64,000 nucleotides of DNA from Flavobacterium sp. Leaf82. Its GTDB lineage: Bacteria > Bacteroidota > Bacteroidia > Flavobacteriales > Flavobacteriaceae. A program made the position numbers and the translations under genes. The notes beneath the pieces were generated by a model. That model worked only from the letters and a program-made list of their open reading frames with translations, did no database searches and was not told where the DNA came from. Where the stretch lies: NCBI RefSeq assembly GCF_001422725.1, contig NZ_LMMA01000014.1:1-64000 (forward strand). The letters run 5' to 3'. Below are positions 37,313 to 45,268 of this stretch, piece after piece (positions within the stretch are counted from its first letter, which is position 1; each line of letters opens with the position of its first letter).

Positions 37313-38455
37313 TTATACCAAAACGAGATTTGCTTTTTTAAATTCTGATGGAGTCTGATCCGTGTTTTTCTTAAAAGTGGTATTGAAAACTGTTTTAGAA
37401 TTAAAGCCAACTTCAAAAGCAATTCCCATTAAACTTAAATGCTGCATCTTAGGATCCTGAATCATTTTTTTTGCTTCTTCGATTCGGTAGCGGTTGATAA
37501 ATTGATAAAAATTTTCGTCAAAACCTTTATTGATAACATATGAAAGCTGATGCGATGAAACATCCAATTGCGAAGCCAGTTTAAACAAACTTAATTCAGG
37601 ATCCAGAAAAGGTTTTTGATTATTCATCATATCTATTAAAACCAATTTTAGTTCTTGTAAATCGACATCAGGAATTAGTTTTTTCTGATTGTTTTCCGGA
37701 TTAGAATTCTCACTAATAATAACATCTATTTCTTCTTTTTCTTGTTGATTAAGATCTAAAATCTCTTTTTGTTTTAAAGAATAATAGGCAATGAAAAAAA
37801 TTGCCACAAGATAAATCAGACTCGCAAAATGATCAAATAAAACATTGTTTTTTGCTAATCTAAAAAAAATGTCAATTAGCCAAAGCGCCGTTATCAGCAA
37901 AACACAAATCACCACTTTCTGTAACCATTTTAAATTAATTGCAGTCGTGTTTGAAGCGTATAAAAGCAAGTTCTTTTGGTAAAAAGTAATTTTTTTATAC
38001 GCCAAAATGCAATACCAAATAACCTGAACACAAAAAAACACATTAAAAACAGTAACTATTACAGCAGCATTTTTTATATCAGTTGCCGTTGGCGGTTGTT
38101 TTACTTCGATTATTACCGAAAGAGAAAGCAAGATCAACATTATAGCAGCAAAAGCAAAATGAAAATTATCTTTTAAACGCCATTTTCTATTGGGCTGAAT
38201 AAAATAAAGTACACTAAAATAAAAGACAGGAGCAACTATAAAATCTGTCAAACCCAGAAAATCATTTATTGGCATTCTTGTTTTCATAAACTCCGTTTTT
38301 TCTAATAAATCATTAAATTGAATTAGAAAAACACACACTATAAAAGTCCCAAACCATTGATTTGATTTGGTATTTACCTGATTGATATTTGCAAAAATTA
38401 AAAATGCCAGTAATAAAGTTGTTCCCGCAACAAAAAAGCTAAGTAGTTGATCCAT
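37313..38455 (-). CDS. AraC-family regulator with multi-pass membrane domain
   Basis: About 380 residues from the ATG of MDQLLSFF. The first ~235 residues contain about seven hydrophobic segments, for example TTLLLAFLIFANI, FVVCVFLI-like FIVCVFLIQF and LIYLVAIFFIAYYSL, so this is a membrane-bound regulator. The C-terminal ~100 residues are an AraC helix-turn-helix pair: LFKLASQLDVSSHQLSYVIN and LSLMGIAFEVGFNSKTVFNTTFKK. It likely senses a membrane or external signal. Its target may be the adjacent hydrolase lipoprotein. Confidence 0.88.
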   Translation of the reverse strand: MDQLLSFFVAGTTLLLAFLIFANINQVNTKSNQWFGTFIVCVFLIQFNDLLEKTEFMKTRMPINDFLGLTDFIVAPVFYFSVLYFIQPNRKWRLKDNFHFAFAAIMLILLSLSVIIEVKQPPTATDIKNAAVIVTVFNVFFCVQVIWYCILAYKKITFYQKNLLLYASNTTAINLKWLQKVVICVLLITALWLIDIFFRLAKNNVLFDHFASLIYLVAIFFIAYYSLKQKEILDLNQQEKEEIDVIISENSNPENNQKKLIPDVDLQELKLVLIDMMNNQKPFLDPELSLFKLASQLDVSSHQLSYVINKGFDENFYQFINRYRIEEAKKMIQDPKMQHLSLMGIAFEVGFNSKTVFNTTFKKNTDQTPSEFKKANLVLV

Positions 38456-38559
38456 TAAAAGCAATTTTAATCTTAGACATAAGTTGTTTATAAAAGGATA
38501 AAATTACTAAATATTACCAGACTGCACTTGCGAAATAACAGAAGATAAATAGAGTTTGA

Positions 38560-39465
38560 TTAATTAAAGGATTTTCTAAAAGCGTTTGGAGACAGATCGG
38601 TATAGCGCTTAAATAATTTATTAAAAGACTGCGGATGTTCAAAGCCAAGTTGGTAAGCAACTTCGGCAATATTGAGTTTGGTTGTGCTTAAGATCATTTT
38701 GGCAGTTTCAATCAATCGGTCGTGAATGTGTTGTTGTGCACTTTGTCCCGTTAGAGATTTGAGCATATCCGTGAGATATCTTGGGGAAACATTCAAATTT
38801 TCAGCCACCTCTAAAACGGTTGGGATTCCGCCAGACTGATCTTCAAATCTAGCTGCCAAATAGGTGTCCATTTGAGTGATAATATCATCATGAACAGATT
38901 TTCTGGTAATAAATTGTCGGTTGTAAAAACGATTACTGTAATTAAGCAATAACTCGATTTGCGAAACCAAAACATCCTGACTAAAGAGATCGATATTATT
39001 ATCTAACTCTGCAGCAATGTTTTCAAACAATCCGGCGATTACTTTTTTTTCTTTATCCGATAAAAATAACGCTTCCTTTACGGCATACGAAAAGAAACCA
39101 TATTGGCTAATATTTTTCCCCAATTGATAATTGCGAATCAAATCCGGATGAAAATAAAGGTTGTGACCTTCATAACAACTTTCCTCGCTTGATAGTGTAA
39201 TTACTTGGTTTGGTGCTAAAAAAGCCACTCCGCCTTCTTCAAAATCATAAGATCCCTGTCCGTATTTTACCTGACCTTTAAAATCTTTTTTAAACGAAAC
39301 TTTATAAAAGTCGGCTAAAATTGTTCGTCCACCATTTTCAAGACTTACCTTATTGGCGTCATAAGTACTCAAAGCCACTAAAGGATGCAATGGTACAGGC
39401 ATTCCCATGCCACGCATGTATGCCGAAATGCTTTTGTAAACAACAGGTTGTGATTGGGTTTTCAT
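38560..39465 (-). CDS. AraC-family transcriptional regulator
   Basis: 301 residues from the ATG of MKTQSQPVVYK; a TTG six codons earlier is possible. The N-terminal half resembles a cupin-type ligand domain (GGVAFLAPNQVITL). The C-terminal DNA-binding domain has VLEVAENLNVSPRYLTDMLKSL and LNIAEVAYQLGFEHPQSFNKLFKRYTDLSPNAFRK. It lies 46 bp after the NTF2-like gene and near the quinone-oxidoreductase gene on the same strand, which suggests redox or electrophile stress control. Confidence 0.9.
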   Translation of the reverse strand: MKTQSQPVVYKSISAYMRGMGMPVPLHPLVALSTYDANKVSLENGGRTILADFYKVSFKKDFKGQVKYGQGSYDFEEGGVAFLAPNQVITLSSEESCYEGHNLYFHPDLIRNYQLGKNISQYGFFSYAVKEALFLSDKEKKVIAGLFENIAAELDNNIDLFSQDVLVSQIELLLNYSNRFYNRQFITRKSVHDDIITQMDTYLAARFEDQSGGIPTVLEVAENLNVSPRYLTDMLKSLTGQSAQQHIHDRLIETAKMILSTTKLNIAEVAYQLGFEHPQSFNKLFKRYTDLSPNAFRKSFN

Positions 39466-39511
39466 GATAAAGCTAATATACAATTTATACAGTCAATTTA
39501 AAAACATCATT

Positions 39512-39952
39512 TTATGGATTTATTTCCCGTTTTTCCTGCCAGTTAAAATTACCAATACGCTTAGCAATTAACCAGCGGTTATTAATCCGAATATAATCAT
39601 TGTGGTAAAGTACCCCAATCGTGGTTTTCATTTTTTTACTGTTTTCGCTCCCAATAAGTGTAACCTGGCAGTAAGACGTTCCAGTGGCATGATCGCCATT
39701 TATAGTTACAGTTTGTTGTCCGTTTAAGTGATACACCGTTTCAAAATTTTGAAGAAAATCGGTAAAAGCCAGTTCCATTTCTTTTCGTCCTTTTAGTTTT
39801 AAAAGAACAGTATTTCCGCTGTAAGTTTCTGATATCGCATCTTCAGAAAATAATTGAACTTGTTGTTTTACCTTGCGCTGATCTCCTAAAATAGAAACTC
39901 TGTCAATCAATTCCTTTATAGAAATTCGATCTTCTAATTCTTTATTATTCAT
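39512..39952 (-). CDS. SnoaL/NTF2-like protein
   Basis: 146 residues with no signal. The cone-shaped NTF2 fold is suggested by IKELIDRVSILGDQRKVKQQVQLFSEDA at the start, then the strand pattern HATGTSYCQVTLIG and NNRWLIAKRIGNFNW at the end. These proteins are small isomerases, hydrolases or ligand-binding proteins. It lies between the AraC regulator and the oxidoreductase, 78 bp after the latter, all on one strand and possibly co-transcribed. Confidence 0.75.
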   Translation of the reverse strand: MNNKELEDRISIKELIDRVSILGDQRKVKQQVQLFSEDAISETYSGNTVLLKLKGRKEMELAFTDFLQNFETVYHLNGQQTVTINGDHATGTSYCQVTLIGSENSKKMKTTIGVLYHNDYIRINNRWLIAKRIGNFNWQEKREINP

Positions 39953-40030
39953 TATTGCTATTTTTATTTTAATAGAAGCTGTCCCAAAAATGCGACAGCT
40001 TCTAAATGATATTAATTATGGTGAAATTTT

Positions 40031-41074
40031 TTAATCAACGATTAAAACAATTTTACCCTGAATATGTCCATTTGCAGCTCGTTCGTGCGCACTTTTAGCA
40101 TCTGAAAGTGTAAATGTGCTGTCTATGGCAACTTTAATCGTACCGGCTTCTAATAATTTCGCCAGTTCAAAAAGTTGTAAACCATTGGATCGAACCTGTG
40201 TCATTGAGACCGTAATATCTAGTTTAGCGGCTTCGTCGTGATCAGAAAAACCTAAAAATACAGGAAACAAAGCACCGCCGGGTTTAATTGTTTTCAGGAA
40301 ACGACCAGTATTTGCACCTCCCAAAGTGTCCAGAACAATATCAATATTATGAGCAACATCTTCCGGAGGAGTTTTAGTATAGTCAATAAAATGGTTGGCA
40401 CCCAAATCACGCAAAAACGACTCATGAGTAGTTGATGCTACTGCTGTAACGTTCGCACCTTTCCATTTTGCGAGCTGTACGGCAAAGTGTCCCACACCGC
40501 CAGCTGCACCATTTATAAGTATTGTTTTGTCTTTAAGCGGCAATGGCTGATGCATTTCTGCCTGAAGAGGATTTGGATGATTGTGTCCTAATTCGATAAG
40601 AAATTGCCATGCCGTTAATCCCGCCATTGCAGAGGCTGCCGCATGTATGTGATCAAGTCCGGAAGGTTTCAAAGCAAGATCTGTTGCCGGAGCAGCTACA
40701 TATTGTGCATAAGCAGCACTTTCGCCAACACTAGGAAAACGAACCATTCCAAAAACTTCATCTCCCGCAGAGAAATCTGTTACATCTTGGGCAACAGCAA
40801 CAACAATTCCTGAAACATCTGAACCCAGAATAATAGGAAACGGGACTTGTGGTCTCCATTCCGGCGGAAGCATTTTATAACCATCCCGCAAATACCAATC
40901 AGGCGGATTAACGCCTATTGCATGCACGCGAATAAGAACTTCGCCTGACTTTAATTTGGGAACTGGTGCTTCTTCGTAACGTAAAACTTCGGTACCGCCA
41001 AACTCATGTAATCTAATTGCCATCATTTTAGATGGAGTTTCAATTGGGTTTGCTTTTTTTTCTAATGATGTCAT
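40031..41074 (-). CDS. NAD(P)H-dependent quinone-oxidoreductase-type medium-chain dehydrogenase
   Basis: 347 residues. It has a GroES-like N-terminal domain (about 15-140; VNPPDWYLRDGYK, LGSDVSGIVVAV) and a Rossmann domain with GAAGGVGHFAVQLAKWKGA (about 185-205). It lacks the structural Zn cysteines of alcohol dehydrogenases, as in QOR/zeta-crystallin-type enzymes that reduce quinones and enones. Its promoter carries an 11-bp inverted repeat covering the expected start site, so repressor control is likely. Together with the NTF2-like gene and AraC regulator it looks like a stress-response unit. Confidence 0.88.
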   Translation of the reverse strand: MTSLEKKANPIETPSKMMAIRLHEFGGTEVLRYEEAPVPKLKSGEVLIRVHAIGVNPPDWYLRDGYKMLPPEWRPQVPFPIILGSDVSGIVVAVAQDVTDFSAGDEVFGMVRFPSVGESAAYAQYVAAPATDLALKPSGLDHIHAAASAMAGLTAWQFLIELGHNHPNPLQAEMHQPLPLKDKTILINGAAGGVGHFAVQLAKWKGANVTAVASTTHESFLRDLGANHFIDYTKTPPEDVAHNIDIVLDTLGGANTGRFLKTIKPGGALFPVFLGFSDHDEAAKLDITVSMTQVRSNGLQLFELAKLLEAGTIKVAIDSTFTLSDAKSAHERAANGHIQGKIVLIVD

Positions 41075-41109
41075 TCTGTATTATTTTTTTAGTTTTTAAA
41101 TTTTTCATA

Positions 41110-41166
41110 AAAGACAAGGGCGTTTTATTGCCATAGAAATTCTTGTCTTTCTATGGCACAAAATTA
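41110..41166 (-). promoter_or_regulatory. Promoter and inverted-repeat operator of the oxidoreductase gene
   Basis: Minus-strand TAATTTTG (41159-41166) matches TAnnTTTG. Immediately downstream, TGCCATAGAAA (41129-41139) and TTTCTATGGCA (41148-41158) are perfect 11-bp arms 8 bp apart, the size of a TetR- or MarR-type operator over the start site. A second inverted repeat, AAAGACAAG (41110-41118) with CTTGTCTTT (41142-41150), overlaps the first, so the two could be alternative RNA structures. The rest of 41167-41460 shows no other feature. Confidence 0.65.
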
Positions 41167-41460
41167 GATTACGGCATCCGTCAAAAATTAGTCTGAATTG
41201 CTAAATATGTAGTCAGAATCTCTGGGATTTTTTTAGAAAAAAGAAAATGAAAGGGTAAAACAGTATTAGAAATAAAGCCTAATAATAACAAACGATAAAA
41301 CTAAAATTGGTTCAGGAATATTTAATGACATACTTTCAAACAAATACTACCGTTGTAAAAAGAATCTATTGAAAGAAAAAGTCACGAAAATTCTGAGTAT
41401 ATTTATACAGAAGAGTTGATTTTACAAATCAGAAAAAAATAGGGATAACATTTTAAATTT

Positions 41461-43425
41461 ATGAGCTTAAAACATAACGACTTACATAGCAAATTAACTC
41501 TTGGAGGTTTATTTATTGCATTAGGAATAATTTACGGAGACATTGGTACTTCGCCTTTATATGTAATGAAAGCCATAATTGGAATTCACAATATTGATAA
41601 AAATGTAGTTTTGGGCGGAGTATCTGCGGTACTCTGGACGTTGACTTTGCAAGCTACCATAAAATATATTTTCCTTACGCTAAGTGCTGATAATAATGGG
41701 GAAGGCGGTATTTTTGCCCTTTATGCATTGGTAAGGCGTACAAAAGTAAAATGGTTAATTGTTCCGGCTATTATTGGCGGAAGCGCATTGCTTGCAGACG
41801 GAATCATAACGCCGCCAATGTCAGTATCTTCAGCAATTGAAGGAATGAGAACCTTATATCCCAAAATTGATACCGTACCCATAATTATTGCTATTTTAGT
41901 CGCGCTTTTTGCCATTCAGCAGTTTGGAACTAAATTAGTTGGGAAATTTTTTGCACCTATAATGCTTATTTGGTTTGGAATGCTGGCAGTATTGGGAATC
42001 ATGCAAATCTCGCATCATCCGGATGTTTTAAAAGCGGTGAATCCTTATTATGCATATCATTTACTAAGTATTCATCCGGAAGGATTTTATGTTTTAGGTT
42101 TTGTTTTCCTGTGTACAACGGGAGCCGAAGCTTTATATTCTGACATGGGACATTGCGGCAGAAAAAACATCAGGATCAGTTGGATTTTTGTTAAAAGTGC
42201 ATTGTTGCTGAACTACTTTGGACAAGCGGCATATTTGATTCAGCATGAAGGGGAAACCTTGTTTAGCCTTGGCGGAAAATACGCAAATCCTTTTTACTTA
42301 ATGATGCCGGAATGGTTTATTCCTGCCGGAATAATAATTGCTACACTCGCTGCGGTTATCGCTTCGCAAGCTTTGATAAGCGGTTCATTTACTTTAATCA
42401 ATGAAGCGATTAAGCTTAACTTCTGGCCAAAAGTAAAAATCAAATATCCTACAGAACAAAAAGGACAATTGTATATTCCGTCGATTAACTGGTTGATGAT
42501 GTTGGGTTGTATTATGATTGTGCTTCATTTTAGGGAATCTCAAAAAATGGAAGCTGCTTACGGACTTGCTATTGTTTTGTGTATGATTATGACCACTTTA
42601 CTGCTTAATTATTATTTGATAATGAGAAGAATTCCGTGGTATATTATTTCAGCATCAATAACAATTTATATGGTAATCGAAATTAGTTTTTTAATTGCCA
42701 GCCTTAACAAATTCATGCACGGCGGATATGTTGCCGTATTTGTTGCCTTAATACTTATTGCCGTAATGTCGACCTGGTGGAAAGCGAAATCGATCAGTAA
42801 AAATTACACCAAATATGTACCTATTGATGGTTATAAAAAAGTACTTGCAGAACTAAGCATAGACGAATCAATTCCTAAATATGCAACGCATTTGGTTTAT
42901 ATGACAAATGCTGTAAGAAAGACTGAAATAGAACAGAAAGTGATTTATTCTATCTTGCAAATGCGCCCTAAACGAGCTGATATTTACTGGTTTATTCACA
43001 TTAATATTGTTGATCATCCTTACAGAAGAGACTATAAAGTTACTGAAATGATCAAAGATGATTTATACCGAATTGATTTTTATCTTGGATTCAGGGAACC
43101 CATGAAAACAAATCTAATGTTTAAGGAAGTGATTCGGGATATGGTTATAAATAGGGAAGTAGATATAACAAGCCGTTACTTATCGCTGAACAACAATAAC
43201 ATAATGGGAGATTTTAAGTTTGTGCTGTCTAAAAAAATCCTCTCAATGGATAACGATTTCACGTGGTCTGAGAAGCTAATTATGAATGGTTATTTTTTAC
43301 TTAAGAAATTCAGTTTGTCTGAGGAAAAAGGTTTTGGACTTGATACCAGTTCTGTAAAAGTCGAAAAATTCCCAATGCTTTTGCATCTTCCGGAAGATTT
43401 TAAAATGACAAGAATCCATAATTAA
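41461..43425 (+). CDS. kup: Kup-family potassium uptake protein
   Basis: 654 residues. Twelve predicted membrane segments fill the first ~440 residues, with the family signatures LGIIYGDIGTSPLYVMKA at the start and LSADNNGEGGIFALYAL. The remaining ~200 residues form the cytoplasmic C-terminal domain. It imports K+ by proton symport in the inner membrane. It is monocistronic, divergent from the oxidoreductase gene, and ends at a long inverted repeat. No riboswitch was recognised upstream. Confidence 0.95.
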   Translation: MSLKHNDLHSKLTLGGLFIALGIIYGDIGTSPLYVMKAIIGIHNIDKNVVLGGVSAVLWTLTLQATIKYIFLTLSADNNGEGGIFALYALVRRTKVKWLIVPAIIGGSALLADGIITPPMSVSSAIEGMRTLYPKIDTVPIIIAILVALFAIQQFGTKLVGKFFAPIMLIWFGMLAVLGIMQISHHPDVLKAVNPYYAYHLLSIHPEGFYVLGFVFLCTTGAEALYSDMGHCGRKNIRISWIFVKSALLLNYFGQAAYLIQHEGETLFSLGGKYANPFYLMMPEWFIPAGIIIATLAAVIASQALISGSFTLINEAIKLNFWPKVKIKYPTEQKGQLYIPSINWLMMLGCIMIVLHFRESQKMEAAYGLAIVLCMIMTTLLLNYYLIMRRIPWYIISASITIYMVIEISFLIASLNKFMHGGYVAVFVALILIAVMSTWWKAKSISKNYTKYVPIDGYKKVLAELSIDESIPKYATHLVYMTNAVRKTEIEQKVIYSILQMRPKRADIYWFIHINIVDHPYRRDYKVTEMIKDDLYRIDFYLGFREPMKTNLMFKEVIRDMVINREVDITSRYLSLNNNNIMGDFKFVLSKKILSMDNDFTWSEKLIMNGYFLLKKFSLSEEKGFGLDTSSVKVEKFPMLLHLPEDFKMTRIHN

Positions 43426-43448
43426 ATTTTTTAGGCAGGATTAAAATA

Positions 43449-43499
43449 GGATATGCAAATGAAAATATAGTTTAGTTCTATATTTTCATTTGCATATCC
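43449..43499. terminator. Long perfect inverted repeat between converging genes
   Basis: Two 22-bp arms, perfectly complementary (43449-43470 and 43478-43499; left arm begins GGATATGCAAATG), with a 7-nt loop, between kup and the crystallin lipoprotein gene. It has no strong T-run but could end both transcripts. Confidence 0.65.
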
Positions 43500-43514
43500 C
43501 TATTAAAAGAAAAT

Positions 43515-44816
43515 TTAGAGAGCGCTAATCTTTACAGAACTGGCTTTGTCATTAAAACTTCCTAAACAGCTATTATTTCCTGTTACTACAACAGATTCTC
43601 CGCCGTAATTATCGTTTTGATACATGGTGATTTTATATCCGTTTTCTAATCGAACAGATGACAAATCATCATTTCCAATTCCATACGATTTTAGCTGAGC
43701 TAATGTGTAATTACCAACTGGCAAAGCAATTGCATAACCTGTATAATTGCAATTTTGGTAAAGCGTTACAATACCTCCGGCAGTAGATGTATATTTATTA
43801 TTAGTATAAGTACGGGAAAGATTGCCCACGCCATCAAAATAATTATCAGCTAATTTTGCTGGATCTGTTGCAAATTCCCCACCTTGTACAATCGCATCAT
43901 TTCCGTCATTCCATGCCCACGGAGCGTTTGCACCGCCAGTTTTAAAATCATTTCCTGTAAAACCTCCAGCCGGACTTGAAAACAATTGTGTATTAAATCT
44001 TTGGTCCCATAATCCGCCGCTTTCAAAAATATCAACAAGCTTGTACTCCACATAATTATCATAATTGTCAGCCGGTATTTGTGCTACTCCGCTTGCAGAT
44101 GGATAATAGATAATTCCGTCTCCATCAATATCGTGCTGCGGCCACGCTTTAAGGCTGTGTCCTTTAGCATCTTGTGCTGTAACAGGATGTAATTCTCCGT
44201 TAAAATCTCTCATTTGCAATGTTCCGTCAATGCTTTCCAATCCGCTTACAAAAGAACTTCCGGATGGTACATACGAAAAGAAATCAGAGTGACTTACGGT
44301 AACAGCCCCTTTTAATGCACCATAATTAGAACCATCTTTTTCTACAATCATTAATACGCCTTCTAAATCATTTTCGTGCTGATCTAACGAATATAAAAGC
44401 GGATTATCTGTCCAGTCTCTTGGAGAGAAAAAAGCATAAGTAATATACCAGTGCGTATTCGATTCTACAATCGAATAGTAACAATGTGCCGCTAAAGAAT
44501 TGGCAAAAGCCGGAAGATTGTTCCAGTTGTTTTCACCATTCCAGTCATTATCATAATTAATAGCCGTAAGATAATCAGATTTTCCACCTTCGGCATAAGT
44601 ACCTGTGGCATCTACATCTTTGTAATGAATTGGTGCCCATCTTCTTGCCAAATCAGAAGTTGCTGCCGCACTGATTTTCTTGAAATTTTGCTGCTCTTTT
44701 ACCACGGCGGTAGTTTCTGTTTCCTCTAATGTCGTGTCCTGACAAGAGAACGTAATTGCAGATAATACAATAATTAACACTTTACTTAAAATCTTCTTTC
44801 GATTCTGTTTTTTCAT
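43515..44816 (-). CDS. Lipoprotein with Vps62/NPP1-like domain and C-terminal beta/gamma-crystallin domain
   Basis: 433 residues. A lipoprotein signal with Cys near 25 (ITFSCQDT) is followed by a ~290-residue domain with WAPIHY, HWYITYAFFSPRDW and the acidic HENDLEG, resembling Vps62- and NPP1-type proteins. The last ~85 residues hold two Greek-key motifs (VTLYQNCNYTGYAI, YKITMYQNDNYGGESVV) with D/N-x-x-S-S Ca2+-type loops (DDLSSVRL, DKASSVKI), that is, a beta/gamma-crystallin domain. It is probably surface-located and Ca-binding. Function unknown. Confidence 0.75.
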   Translation of the reverse strand: MKKQNRKKILSKVLIIVLSAITFSCQDTTLEETETTAVVKEQQNFKKISAAATSDLARRWAPIHYKDVDATGTYAEGGKSDYLTAINYDNDWNGENNWNNLPAFANSLAAHCYYSIVESNTHWYITYAFFSPRDWTDNPLLYSLDQHENDLEGVLMIVEKDGSNYGALKGAVTVSHSDFFSYVPSGSSFVSGLESIDGTLQMRDFNGELHPVTAQDAKGHSLKAWPQHDIDGDGIIYYPSASGVAQIPADNYDNYVEYKLVDIFESGGLWDQRFNTQLFSSPAGGFTGNDFKTGGANAPWAWNDGNDAIVQGGEFATDPAKLADNYFDGVGNLSRTYTNNKYTSTAGGIVTLYQNCNYTGYAIALPVGNYTLAQLKSYGIGNDDLSSVRLENGYKITMYQNDNYGGESVVVTGNNSCLGSFNDKASSVKISAL

Positions 44817-45268
44817 AATTCTGGGTTTAATGGTTTATAACATGTTTAAATTCAATGATTTTGATAAACTATTCGATAGTAAAAGCAACTGATAAAAAAA
44901 TAGGAATAAGAACAAGAAGTTTATTTTTGAATTATAATTCTTGTTATTTATAAGTACTGTAAAAGAGAAATCGTACTATCTGGGTGGTATTATAATACCG
45001 TTAACAAAAAGTTAACAGGATTTAGATTATTTGTTTCTTGCGAAGTCAGTAAAACCGATGCGATAAATAGAGTATATATCGCGGTGAGGATAGCATGTTT
45101 ACTTACTTTATAACAATGATATCAGGAAGATTAAGATATGTTGTCCATAAGTTAAATTATGGTTAAGTGGTTGTGTGGGTTTGTATTTTAAGATAATTAA
45201 TGCTGAAATTTACAAGTCGATCAATAAAGTAAAACAATTTATTTTCCTGTAACTGAAGTTTATTAAAC
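44817..45268. promoter_or_regulatory. Divergent intergenic region with a palindrome and a GTTAACA repeat
   Basis: 452 bp between the crystallin lipoprotein and ppk1. GGTATTATAATACC (44986-44999) is a perfect palindrome, directly followed by GTTAACA at 45000-45006 and again at 45011-45017, 11 bp apart. These could be operators for either gene. No clear -7 box was found for either gene. Confidence 0.35.
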
